The translations under genes and the position numbers were made by a program. A DNA stretch of 64,000 nt from Oryza sativa Japonica Group. Its lineage: Eukaryota > Streptophyta > Magnoliopsida > Poales > Poaceae. Below the pieces are notes generated by a model. That model saw nothing but the letters and a program-made list of their open reading frames with translations, did no database searches and was not told where the DNA came from. Shown one piece after another: positions 1 to 10,941 of the stretch. The stretch spans positions 39,589,001 to 39,653,000 of the forward strand of contig NC_089035.1 of NCBI RefSeq assembly GCF_034140825.1. The letters run 5' to 3'. Each line of letters starts with the position of its first letter. Within the stretch, counting starts at the first letter, position 1.

Positions 1-1674
1 GTTTGGCGCACAGGAGGATCCTGGTGAGAGCCTTTCCGACTGCGAGAAGGACAATGATGAAGTTATGGAGGAGGATTCCAAGATCACAGATGAAGAGAGC
101 GAAGATAGCTTTTTTGTCCCCGATGGTTACCTCTCGGATAATGAGGCAAGTCATTAATAAGTGAATTCTTTACCAGTTTACGATATAAATAGAACTTTTA
201 AGTTTGTCTTTTTGTGTAAATGTACATCTCTAAGATGCTTCCATTTAGTTACTGTAACTAACAATCCGTTCTGTTGTGAGAGTGGTGTGCTATTTGTTTC
301 TCTGTACCTGCTGAAAGGATGATAGAAATGATACTTGTGCATACTTAAATCTTCGTTGAATTTATAAGAAAATAAAATTGTGGAACAAGACAAATCCTTG
401 TATGAATATGTATGCTGATATGAGCTACGTCTTCTACTTTTTCCGTATATGAATATGTATGAGTTCTAGGTTGTGATACACTTTCAGTTCTGTTCTACAT
501 ACATGCGAGATCAATAGTTGTTTCATTGACTAAGGCCCTATTTGGAAAGGATGGGATAAAATCCTAAGGACTAGGTTCAAATCAATTCAACATTTGGAGT
601 TCCTTTATTGCAGGGGATTCAGATTGAAAGCCTCTTGGACGACAAGGATGAAGCCAGTAGCTCACCACCAGACCAGTGTGCAGAAGTAGAGGAATTTAGG
701 GCTCTACTACGCCAGCAAAAAGTACTAAACACTTTGACTGAGCAGGCTCTCCGCAAGAGCCAACCTCTAGTGATATCAAACTTAACTCATGAAAAAGCTG
801 AATTATTGACTGCCGGAGACCTCAAGGGAACTTCTAAGATTGAGCAGCTCTGCCTACAAGTTCTTTCAATGCGCATCTGTCCTGGAGGTGCTACTATTGA
901 TTTACCGGTTATTGATAGTTCATCTGCAAATGCTGAGGAGACCAATCAGTTGAATGTGAAGAGTAGTCCTGCTGCTGCTTCAGCTATACCAGATACAGAC
1001 CTGGCAGAAATTGTAAGTAATCACTTAGTATTCAATGGTAATGTGTTGATTGGATATGCCATTTTCTTATACATATTGTTCAATTCCAATGCAGGTTAAG
1101 GTGATAGGATCATGCCGTGATGGTATCAATAAGCTGGTTGAGTCACTGCATCAGAAATTCCCGAATGTGTCAAAGTCACAACTGAAAAATAAAGTGAGGG
1201 AGATTTCTGAATTTGTTGATAATCGTTGGCAGGTAAGATACTTTCACATTCAAGAACGCCATACCAACAATGTTTGCTTTTGTGCTAGTGTTATTTACAG
1301 CAGCGCATTATGAGAGATGAAATATACTTGGAATGCTCTATTAAGTTATTTTTTCTTATCTCTGCAGGTCAAGAAAGAGGTTCTTAGCAAGCTAGGCTTA
1401 AGTTCATCTCCTGGTACTGTACCTCATATTCATTTGTCAGTAGGAATCTTGCCCCCATTGTCATCTTCTGAAACCCTTCTAACAATAAGTCTTGTTTTTT
1501 TCAGCGAGTTCCAAAAAGCCCAAGAGCATAGCGACATACTTCTCCAAGCGGTGTCTACCTCCGGAGGAGGCCATCCTGGCTTCACCTGAGCTGCGCCTGA
1601 AGTCGAAAACCACTCAAAACGTCAATGGTGACACTGATATTCCTCGAATCAATCTGCTCCCCTCGTCCCAGTAG
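1..1674 (+). CDS. FSM: Chromatin assembly factor 1 large subunit, C-terminal part (FSM/FAS1)
   Basis: This is the 3' end of the CAF-1 p150-type subunit, which deposits H3-H4 on newly replicated DNA in the nucleus. The gene enters the window mid-frame. Exons are 1-145 (frame from base 2), 614-1012, 1095-1232, 1368-1413 and 1505-1674, giving 298 C-terminal residues. The acidic stretch ends in FFVPDGYLSDNE and joins to GIQIES, as in Arabidopsis FAS1 (recalled). NLTHEKAELL, KFPNVSKSQLKNKVREISEF and VKKEVLSKLGL form the C-terminal winged-helix region, followed by KPKSIATYFSKRCLPP, the plant FAS1 tail. The first visible intron has a GC donor (146-147); the others are GT-AG. The 3' UTR runs to about 1900 and meets the convergent gene downstream. 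In rice this gene is known as FLATTENED SHOOT MERISTEM. Confidence 0.95.
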
Positions 1675-2187
1675 GATCCTGGAAGCATCTTCAGTACACC
1701 CAGATTAGCAGATACCTGAGCAACAATGGTCTGCAGCAGCAAGGTTACTGCATTGCAACTCCATTTTGCAACATTTCCCTGACGAAAGAGCTAGAAATGT
1801 GTTCTATAACTTGTGATGGATGCTCTTTTTGTTGCGTTCGCCCTCTGCCGTTTGACATGTATTTATCTGGCAGTGATGGTGATTAAATGTCTGTCAAACT
1901 ACTGAATCATCTGGGTTTTTTTTGTTACTACAACTTACAAATGGATTCCAAGCAAGAATGTGAATGGTTGAGGAGCAGCAGCATAGCATCATAGCAAACG
2001 CTTTAAAGCAATATATATTTGCTTTGCATCTTAGTACAAAAGAATTCGAGTACACATGAAAATATCACTAGTACAAAAGAATCATGAGAGTAATTCTACT
2101 AATAATCTAAACAACACACGAAGAATGGACTCTTCGGTCGCACCAATGGCGGAGTGGAGTGGAGGAGGTGATGAGGGCTTCAGAGTT
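1675..2187. other. Convergent 3' UTR interval
   Basis: The 3' UTR of the CAF-1 gene (+) and that of the four-helix membrane protein gene (-) face each other here. No other gene or repeat is evident. Confidence 0.6.
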
Positions 2188-2688
2188 TCAGACATGGTAG
2201 GAGGCGGCGGCCCAGTTCTTGTTGTCGTAGTCGCCGGCGCCGTCGTCGTCGTCGAGGCGGAGGGAGAAGGCGAGGGCGAGCGCGGCCCACTCGAGGACGA
2301 AGATGGCGGTGCCGAGGCCGCCGACCATCTTGAGGATGACGGCGGCGTCGTCGTCGCGGACGTAGGACTGGAGCTCGGCGAGGAAGTCGGAGGTGCGGGT
2401 GAAGGCGAGCAGCGCGACGGCGCCCTGGAAGATGGCGGTGAGGGCGGCGCCCGCGGTGTGGGCGTTGTGCCACTGCGCGGGGGTGGCGGGCGCGGTGAAG
2501 GAGCCCGAGCAGCCCGCGGCGGAGAAGACGGCGGTGAGGGCGTGGAGGAAGAGGAGGAGGAGGCCGCACGGGGACGGGAGGAGGCGGAGGGAGAGCGTGA
2601 GGAAGATGCAGCTGGACGCCGCCCCCAGGAGCGCGTAGTTGCAGAGCAGGAACGCCCTGTGCGTGTGGCTCCCCTTCCCCGCCGCCAT
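2188..2688 (-). CDS. Plant-specific four-helix membrane protein, uncharacterised
   Basis: Intronless 166-residue protein starting [20 protein letters not shown]. Four hydrophobic segments are visible at about residues 12-34, 38-58, 78-98 and 121-143. Between them lie a Cys-containing loop and the motif [19 protein letters not shown]. The N-terminal [19 protein letters not shown] resembles, from memory, the Arabidopsis At3g02640/At5g16250 family, whose biochemical role I do not know. The very GC-rich opposite strand is also open over long stretches but codes only low-complexity Gly/Glu/Arg text. The upstream region carries four MSA-like motifs, suggesting mitotic expression. Confidence 0.85.
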   Translation of the reverse strand: MAAGKGSHTHRAFLLCNYALLGAASSCIFLTLSLRLLPSPCGLLLLFLHALTAVFSAAGCSGSFTAPATPAQWHNAHTAGAALTAIFQGAVALLAFTRTSDFLAELQSYVRDDDAAVILKMVGGLGTAIFVLEWAALALAFSLRLDDDDGAGDYDNKNWAAASYHV

Positions 2689-2852
2689 CGCCGCCGCCGC
2701 CGCGAGAGATCGAGCCGGAGTCGGAGTCGGAGTCGTCGGTGGTGGTGGAGGAGGCCGGCGGCGAGATGGCGAGAGCGAGAGGAGATCGTGGGTGGAGGTG
2801 GAGAGGGAGGAGGAGGGGGCTGCTACTTATGCTGCGTGGCGCGGGGGATTTG

Positions 2853-3031
2853 GCCGTTGGGGGAAGAAAGGCGATGGCCGCGAGGCAACGGCTAGTCTCG
2901 GTGAGCGGGTGGGCCACACGGCGGTCACTGGCAGGTGGGACCGGGATGGCAGAGAGGGAGAGCCGTTGCTTGAAAACGTTTGCAAAAGTGGGGGAATCCA
3001 ATGAGTGGCAGAGTATAGAGCCAGCCGTTGG
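2853..3031 (-). promoter_or_regulatory. Cluster of four MSA-like (AACGG core) sites
   Basis: Copies of the AACGG core occur at about 2854-2860, 2886-2893, 2961-2968 and 3023-3031, with contexts CCAACGGCC, GCAACGGCT, GCAACGGCT and CCAACGGCT. They lie 165-345 bases upstream of the membrane protein start codon. MSA elements (YCYAACGGYYA) bind three-repeat MYB factors and drive G2/M transcription in plants. Function here is inferred from motif density. Confidence 0.5.
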
Positions 3032-3244
3032 TGTATGCTTTTCTTTCTCTTTCTTTCTTTCATTCTTTTTTTTTTTTGCAGCACTGTATTTCTGTATGTG
3101 TCCTGAATTCCTGATGCAAATGTATTAGGCATACTCTCCGGCCTCAATTCTCCCAACGTCAAGTATTTGTCATCACAGTTCATTTGATGTTGATGTTTTA
3201 GCTATCCCAGCGCCAAAAATTTTTCACTCGAGGGAGTAATTTAG

Positions 3245-3560
3245 TTCATTGATTAATAAATTTCAAGTAAATTTTACAAAACTATATAATTAAAAATGGG
3301 TATCATAAATCAACAAATTTAGCGTGAAATTTATCACAAAGCTATAAATTTAAAACATCATATCACAACTACATATTTAATAATAAAGTTGTCAAACAAC
3401 TGCAGATTTTAGAGTCTATATCCATAGCACTATTGAGATTATCAAAGTTATAGTTTTGTGATAAAACCAATGTTAAATCTATATGTTTCTATTATGATTC
3501 CTTAAATATATAGTTTTGTGATAAATTTTCTTATATACACTTTCTTAAATCTGTAGTTTC
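3245..3560. mobile_element. Degenerate foldback-like element (AT-rich)
   Basis: AT-rich block with opposed copies of a motif meaning 'TTTTACAAAACTATA' (about 3262-3290 and 3313-3350) and its complement 'TATAGTTTTGTGATAAA' (3448-3470 and 3500-3527). It resembles the long-inverted-repeat element at 28451-29167 but is too decayed to set exact ends. Confidence 0.4.
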
Positions 3561-3629
3561 TTAATTCTGTAAATTGTGATAGATTGTTCAAAGGGACTAT
3601 CTAAAATTCTGGCGACAGATTTTTTAGAA

Positions 3630-3870
3630 AAAAACTTTCAAATGTAATTACAGTGTAAGTTATATGTAATTACAGCGTAATTTCTATGTAATTACAGTTT
3701 AAGTAATGTGTAATTTTTGTTTTAATTCAAGTTTGGATAACTGCTCACTTGGTTGAGTCGTGATGCGTGCGACCAGTTGGTCCTAGGATCGAATCCCCGT
3801 TCTTGCAGTTTTCTGTGTTTTTTATCTCTGGCAGACCAGAAATCGAAAGATATCCATAGAAAAAGGTTGT
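3630..3870 (+). repeat. SINE-like or tRNA-related repeat
   Basis: TGGTTGAGTCG at 3750-3760 fits the pol III A-box, and GGATCGAATCC at 3786-3796 fits the B-box with one mismatch. The 25-base spacing is somewhat shorter than in most tRNA genes. No cloverleaf can be drawn, so this is not a tRNA gene. Upstream, a unit reading GTAATTACAG recurs three times at 3649-3700. It may be a tRNA-derived SINE head or part of another transposon. Confidence 0.4.
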
Positions 3871-4257
3871 TCAAATATCTATAGATTTGTAAAATTTAAT
3901 CTACGATGGTAAAAAATGCTTCTGATGTGGAGCTTGTCAGAACAACGCTATGGATCAATCTACAGACTACAGTACAGTACTGTCTGGACCATGGGCCCCA
4001 CGGATCAACTCCACATAGAAGTGAAACAACATTAACATCATCTTGTGCTAACATGTGTTCATTATTGTTGAACGCTGCTTATAAAAATTTACAGTGCCGG
4101 TTCATCACCACGGCTGCTCACAGTAGCTCAGATCAATCAACTACATGAGAAAACATCAAATTTTTCCACAGAATTTACTGGGCGTGTAGCTACTGGCTAA
4201 CGACTTTCACTCAGCTGCACAGATTGGGATCACATTGGCCACTGAAACCTGAAACTC

Positions 4258-7200
4258 TCACGCTTCAGAGACCAAACTGTCTGCCTCGGCGTCAGACGGC
4301 TGCGACTCGTGCTTCGCGGCGGCCTGGAGAACCCGGTCTTGGACCGCCGTCGTGGAGGGGGAAGTCGCCAAGCCAATCTTGCTTGGCTCCAGCTTCTTGG
4401 CCGCCCACGAGAACGCCTCCGCGCCTACTCTTAACGGGGAAAGCAGCAGTCTAGGCAATCACAAGGAGAGGAGTAAGGGGAACTTGTAAATTTGCAATGG
4501 TTTTTTTTTTTTGTCATGTGTTGGAAAAATGGCAGGTTTCGAGCACCTGAGCTGTAAATTTGTACTACAGAAAAGAAGCACACCACGAGAACGGATGATA
4601 CTAGGATGACTTACTTTAGATCTTGCTCCAGATCCTCTGAACCCTCGTACGTAGAGAATCGCAGATAGATAGTCTACAAGAGTAGAAGAATGTCATGTAA
4701 ACTGTGTTGTTTCCGCTTGCCATGATATTTGGATCGGAGTGAGTAGTAATATAAAAGGCACAAAGCTGTATTGCTTTACTTTCCAGGCAATTGAACAGAA
4801 GAATATATGATATGTACCGACAGTTTGAAAATGGAAAATACTTACCAGACCAAGGCTTAGAACACCTATGTATTGCAGAGTCGTTTCCCATTCTGCAGTT
4901 GTTTATCAATATCAATTAATCGCATATTCAAAATGAATACAAGTTTGAAACGGTTGAATTATAGCTGCTTTTCCTAACTAGGTTATAAAAGTTCAATAGC
5001 ACATACCCATGATGGGCATCCAGTCAAAAAGATCAATTATGCACATTTAGGTAAAATGACAAATAAAAACAATCATGACTCCTAGTAATCCAGTAAGCTT
5101 CCCAGGGTATGAATTATTCAAAATGGTGTTTAAAGCGACCTGCAAACACTCCACTAAGAAATGCCTTCTCAAATTCCCTAAAATATCATACTTGTGAATG
5201 CAGCATCGCTTTCTGTTGATAAACTGACACTGAGATTAAAAATTTACTATTTTCAACAGCGTTCTGTTGCTGTTTTTCTGTAACTTGTACTCTTCCAAAT
5301 CTTAATGAAATTACTCGGCCTCCTTCGGCCAGCCCGCCCAAAAAAAAGAGAGAGATTAAAAACCTGTCCTCTTTTTGCATAACTGTGAATCCTATAGACC
5401 ATTAGGAGCTCCAAAGAGCAGGACAAAATAAAAAAGAGAGAGAATATGAAAGAGCCCTTATCTCTGACAAGAGAACATACTGTTCTGAAAATCATATGAC
5501 TTGCAATATATTTAATGTATAGCAAAGCAATGCAATAACCACACTTAATGCTTTCCTACCCCTCTTACCTAGCAAAGCGTACGCTGCTGCTGAGAGGCCC
5601 TGCACAAAAGAACCAAATTTAGAAAGGAAGAAATATTGCACGTAAGGCTTCAAATGCACAAAGGGAGAAATGTCGTGATTCAGTACAACTTTTAAAAGAA
5701 CCATTCTTAAAAAAATATAATGGAACCAATAATCAAAGAGAAACAGGACAGTGTGCCGACTGCCAACAGAGGCAAAAGAAAGTAAAAGGAGACCAATTGA
5801 TGTTTATGTACCAGGAGAGATCCAAGGACAAGTGTTGGAGTGGGCTTTATGTCTTCAAGGATTTCCTCTGCGTCCTGCATACATTCAAAACAATATTGTG
5901 AGTTTTCGACGTTAATAGTACATAGTGATAACAAAAAGTGCTACCTCTACGTAGTATTCAACGCTGATACATACAAATTTTTGGAAAGGAACAAAGAAAA
6001 ATTGTGACCAAAACCTTATACGCTTCTTTTCATTCAAACATGAGGTTTTTGTCTGAATTTTTACCTCATTTATTACTGTTAATGCGGTCTCAGGTTTCAA
6101 TTCTTTCACTCGAAGGTTCTTTGCCCAAGATTGGAAACCACCTTTAACAAGGTAAGGTCGCTGCCATCAAAACAGTCAAATTTAGGCAGGACTCGGATCA
6201 GTGAAAATGAAATATTTTTGGGAGAAACTGCATTGGAACTTACCTGCACACCAAGCTTCTTCAGTAACCTAGCAATGGCCTTTGATCGGCTCCCATTAGC
6301 ATCCATAATTATAACCTTTGAATCACCCTATAAAAGAAGATTGAAAACATACTTCACTTATTTTGAAGAAATCTTAGACTGAAGATATCAAATCCAAGTT
6401 CAGGCAAACATCATACTTTGACCAACTTCAAGTTGCGGATGATAACTGCGAGCAACGCATCATCAACATCTCTTCCACTTTTAAGTAGCCTCTTTACTGA
6501 ACCTTTAATCTAAAGAAAAATATGTGAACTTAATATCAGTAAGCAAAATCAGTTTTGTACTCTCACCCGTTTGAAATTGAAATGGCTGACTGCTGCTAGA
6601 GTTGCATAAGTTTACTTCTCAGTTTTCTTTTTCTAGAATGAAAACAACTCCTAACATTATTCCAACAAAAAGAACTCATTGCATACACTTCAATCCTCAC
6701 GGATATACATAAAAAATTGGAACTGAGTTCAGGTTAAGTAGACATATAAACTGTCCAGCAATCAATGGCTGGTAGCACTTCAGATCTCCAAGTTCAAACA
6801 AAGACACACCTCAGGTGAAGCAGCAGTTGCATATTTAGATCTAGCTGCACGGCGTAGATCCGGAATTCCATCTTTCACTCTCAAGTCCTACAAAAAGGAT
6901 TCCATGATAAGCTGTTACAGTTGCTTTTGAAATACTAATGATGAATCAAACACTTGAAGTTCAGGTACATCTGCATGTAAGCTTATATTCTCATGCTCTA
7001 GAGGAAACGCATCAAAGAGTTGTAGTGCTACAGTACTAAAAATGTTTGTACTGAATGGCTTGGCAGGAACAAACTGTTCTACATTGGCAAAGGCATGTAG
7101 GTGGCTAACAAACAATATTATCTTTTCTACGGTTTGCAGAATATATCATGGACCGGATATAAAAGATGAAAACGGACATCAAAGAAAGAATAGGCCAGTG

Positions 7201-8613
7201 AGATTTACAATCTCTTGCCTCAGACCGAACATCAATAAGTACGGCTTTGTCATCATTTCTCAACAGCTCTAGTGTGGATTCGGGTGACAAGTCTCCGGAA
7301 TAGCCACCGTATGCGAAGAGCCAGTAAGTTAACCTGCAACATAGCAGGGATTAAGAAGAAGATTTGGTATGAACATGTCAGCTATAAATGGCAAAGAGAA
7401 AATCTCATTTACCCGATTGTGGTTGAACCTCCAAGCAGAACTGCCAATTGAACAATAGGATCACTTGGGTCCAAACCAACATTCTTTTCAATACCTTCGA
7501 CGACTACATATACCTGAATCATAGCAGGCAACAACAGATTGAGCAATTTCAGTAAAATGCTAACTGGCATACCAAGAACAAGAGCTGAATTCTTGCCACT
7601 GATTTACCTGTTGAAGGGCACCTCCAATCGGTTTCAGAACTAGACTAGCTTTCTCCTCGGAGGAGTTCAGCAAATCTTTCACATTCGGTGGCAACGACGA
7701 CTTGGTTGATCCATAGTAATATCCAATGGATGTTGCTGCGCTGCCCAGTGAATCCTCGGCAGCAACAATAGCCTTCCTAAGGACATCGACGGCGACGGTG
7801 CCAGCTCCGGCCACCTTGTCCTGCAACGCGCCGGAGGCGTCCGTCACCCCACCGGCGGCCTGCTTCTTGGTGGCGTCCACCGACGCCGTGAGGCCACCAA
7901 CCGCGCCGTCGACGGACTTCCTCCAGGCGCTGAGCGACTGGTACGCCGACAGCCGCAGCTTGTCGTACCCCTCGGTGAGCGCGTCCTCCGCCTGGAAGAT
8001 CTTCTTCCCGAGGGAGTCGATGAGCCTCGCGAAGGCGGCCTCGGCGTCGGACGCGTCGGCCGGGAACGTGGTGGGCACCGGCGCGTCAAGCAGGGCGCGC
8101 TCCGCGGCGTCGGTGACGGCCGCGTCGGCCGTGGTGGCGGCGAGGTCGGAGACGGCCGTCAGCGTCGCCGGCTCGACCCCGCCGCAGCAGAGCGCGTCAC
8201 CTGCTGCGGTGGCGTCGGCGCTGGGCACCTCCGCGGCGGCGAGGCCCCGCACGATGTCGTCGGGTGACGCGGAGTAGGGGGAGAGGATGGATGAGTCCGC
8301 GAGCAGCGGGCGGTCGGGCACCGGCCGCGCCACGAGCGGATCGGCGTAGGACCTGAGCGCGCTCACCTCCACCACCCTCCCTCGTAGCGCCGGCGCGCCG
8401 ACGACATGGGCCACCGACGACGTCACCTGCCAAAGCCAACCAAACAGAAGCATTAGCGACTACCAGAACGACAACGGCGGCGGCGGCGGAGGCGGCGCGC
8501 GGTGGTGGTTTGTTCCGTACCGGGCAGAGCGGGGAGCAGGTGGGCGCGGCGGAGCAGACGGGGAGCAGCATGGCGGCGGGCGGGCGGGGTGTCAGCGGCA
8601 GCGGCAGCGGCAT
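4258..8613 (-). CDS. Chloroplast rhodanese-like domain protein (non-catalytic)
   Basis: Thirteen exons: 8521-8613, 7608-8426, 7413-7513, 7219-7333, 6810-6887, 6417-6509, 6244-6327, 6065-6160, 5812-5874, 5569-5599, 4846-4892, 4615-4673, 4258-4450, making 623 residues. The N-terminus (MPLPLPLTPRPPAAMLLPVC) looks like a plastid transit peptide. An Ala-rich helical region (residues 35-300) precedes a hydrophobic stretch (VQLAVLLGGSTTIGLTYWLF), a rhodanese-like domain (about 345-495) and two further hydrophobic segments (TPTLVLGSLLGLSAAAYALL and YIGVLSLGLTIYL). The order resembles the thylakoid CAS calcium-sensor family and, more closely by memory, Arabidopsis At3g59780. The catalytic loop reads DANGSR where active rhodaneses have CxxGxR, so sulfurtransferase activity is unlikely. 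The intron after exon 4 has a GC donor (7217-7218). Confidence 0.9.
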
Positions 8614-9457
8614 CAGCAGCTCGCTGCTGCCTGCCTGCCACCCGTTTGGTTGGCGCGTGTCGTCGCGGCGCGGCGCGGCGAGGCGTGGCGTGGCGTGTTG
8701 TGTGGAAGAGGCGGTTTGTTGATCCGGGACGAGTGGAGACGGTGCGACGGCGGATTTGGTGATCGCGGAGGCGGGGATTGCGCGGATTGGTGCTCGTGGA
8801 TTCTTCGGTTTCTTCCCCGCGCGCGTGGGACCCCGGCGCGTCGCTTGCCCCGCGCGGCCGCGCCACATGTTCGACGCCTCGTTGCCCCCGGTCGTTTTCA
8901 CCGCTGTTTGCTTTGCTAGCTCCTTGGTCGTTGTTGCTGCTGCTGCTCACAGTCCATCATCCATCCACTGGGCTACGAGTGCTGGTTTCTGAATCCTAGG
9001 GGGGCAAACATTTTGCTATTTGAGTTTTTTTTAAGTAGATTTTGTTTTAAACCAAACTGTTGCGAAACTATAGATACGTCGCTAAATTTGTTATCAGACT
9101 ATTGATGAAAATTTTCCCTTAGCGAAACTAGCAACCATTTTGAGTTGTTGTTCCTCTCCCAAGGAAGTTTACTCACACGTCCGCAACTAAAAACACCACT
9201 TCCCGTTCGACCTGTATGTGTTAAGCATGCCGCCAGCGTTTATCTTGAGCCAGGATCAAACTCTCTATAATATATTTAGCAATTTATTTATGGCAAAACT
9301 GTGTATTTAACAATTTAAACCAGACACGCTAAGAAATATACTCGATCCAAGCCAACCATCCCATCCCTTAAACCAAATGCAAATGCACGGTAGGTGATCA
9401 ATTCAACGAGTTTTTGACTGCCAAAGTCATTAGCCCATCCAATTCTACATTCTACGA
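8614..9457. other. Promoter and 5' UTR of the rhodanese-like gene; intergenic
   Basis: A GC-rich 5' UTR and promoter lie at 8614-8990, followed by AT-richer DNA to 9457. I see no supported coding region or clear repeat here. Confidence 0.5.
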
Positions 9458-10559
9458 GGGAATAAGTTCAGTTTAGATCTCCATACGTCAAGTTTGAATT
9501 ACATCACTACACCGTGATACTAGATACATATAGCGTGTCTCTAAACTTGCAAAATAGGTGTACCTGAGGTCCTAGGGTAATATAGTGCCCAATCTTAACT
9601 CACGTGGCGAGTGGGTCTCACATGTCAACAACCCACTCTTGTTTCTTCTCTCTCCCTCCTCTCCCCTCTCTTCCCCAATCCTCTTCAAGCCAGGAGGGGG
9701 GGCGGCGAGCGACAGGGAGACACTGGTGGTCAACATGAGCGCAGGAGCTTGACCGTGGAAGGTTTCCAAGGAGGCGGCCCACCTCGGGGGGCTGAAATTC
9801 TATGATGTCGAGGAGGATGAGCTGGCAGGAGCACGTTGACTACTAGTGGAGGTATGCAGTGTGCTAGACGATGACGAGCGTGTCCTCGGGACTCAGGAGG
9901 CCATGGTCACGAGGTGGAGGCGATCAGGGTGGGCTGCATTGCGAGCACGATAGCCGCCGATGACCAACCTGAAGCTGCCCCGGCGCGGGGTTGTCCCCAA
10001 CCCCCCCCCCTATGCGACGCTATCCATTAGTGGTGCCTTTTGCCGCGCCATACAAAACAAGTGGCTTGTCAGCGATTGCCCTTATCCCCGCCGCTCGGAG
10101 GCCTGGTGATAGATGGGGAAGATAGGGAAGAGAGGAAGAAGAATGCTGCTCCCTGCCCTTCTAGTTTGAAGACCATTGTCCTTCTAGTTTGCCGCACCCA
10201 CTGCCCCACTCTAAGTCGGCGGTCGTCCCTCTCCTTGCTACTCGTTGCTCACCCGTTAGTCCACCTTGTTGGTTGGCCCTCTCCAAGTCGGTATCCACCC
10301 TTCTCGCCGTCGCTCGAGGCTAGGTGAGAGTATGAGAGATGTGGAAGAGAGGGAAGAGAGTGAGTGGGGGGGGGGAAGAACAAGAGTTGGCCGATGACAA
10401 ATGTGGCTCACTCGTTGCATCAGCTAAAACTGGGTACTATCTTGGACCTCACACCAGTTTTATAAGTTAAAAGATGAGCGTTATATTTGGTATTATGGTA
10501 AAAAAACATAATTAAAACTCGGCGTCGAAGATACGAGAGATGTAAAGTGAACTTATTCC
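9458..10559. mobile_element. Non-autonomous Mutator-like (MULE) element, degenerate
   Basis: The left 160 or so bases (from GGGAATAAGTTCA at 9458) and the right 160 bases (to TGAACTTATTCC at 10559) are imperfect inverted repeats. Matching blocks include AATAAGTTCA(G/C)TTTA, 'GGTGT..GAGGTCC' and 'CACGTGGCGAGTGGG' against its degenerate partner. The GC-rich interior has no transposase. Long terminal inverted repeats with a captured-looking GC-rich interior are typical of rice MULEs. No clear 9-bp target duplication was found. Confidence 0.6.
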
Positions 10560-10844
10560 TTCTATAAAATGAATTTCGTTCTTCTCTACGCCAATCCCCT
10601 GCAGGCCATCCGTTCGTAGAAGATGGGACTAATGCTGGCCTGCAAATTTATTTGGGCTGGTAACGAGGAAACATTTCCTTTCCCAGCCTCACAGACTGAG
10701 GCCCATCAAGCCGCGGAGAGCAACCCCTCAAGACGATCTGAGCCGTCCGATCCATCTCCCGCACCGCATCCGTCCGCCCGATGCGCTCCCGCGACTAGGG
10801 TTTCTTCGAGAGGAAGGATAAAAGGGCTCGTGGGCAGCCGCCGC

Positions 10845-10856
10845 TATAAACCCTAA
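10845..10856 (+). promoter_or_regulatory. TATA box fused to telo-box, upstream RPL5 copy
   Basis: TATAAACCCTAA combines a TATA box with the telo-box (AAACCCTA) common in plant ribosomal protein promoters. A GGCCCA-type site II element (GAGGCCCATC) lies further upstream at about 10699. The start codon is at 10942. Confidence 0.65.
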
Positions 10857-10941
10857 CCATTCCTTCTCCCACCTTCTCCCTTCTCCTCGCTCCTCCCCCT
10901 CCGCCGCCGCCGCAGCGGAGCAGCAACAGCAGGCGAGCGAC

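Noticed and set aside
2056-3128. Long open frames on the plus strand opposite the four-helix membrane protein gene
   Set aside because: They translate to Gly/Glu/Arg-rich low-complexity text caused by high GC; the minus-strand frame has real membrane segments and family similarity.
3741-3810. Possible tRNA gene
   Set aside because: A- and B-box words are present but no acceptor stem, anticodon stem or full cloverleaf can be drawn.
3906-4148. 80-residue plus-strand open frame
   Set aside because: Lies in repeat-rich intergenic DNA, no recognisable protein features.
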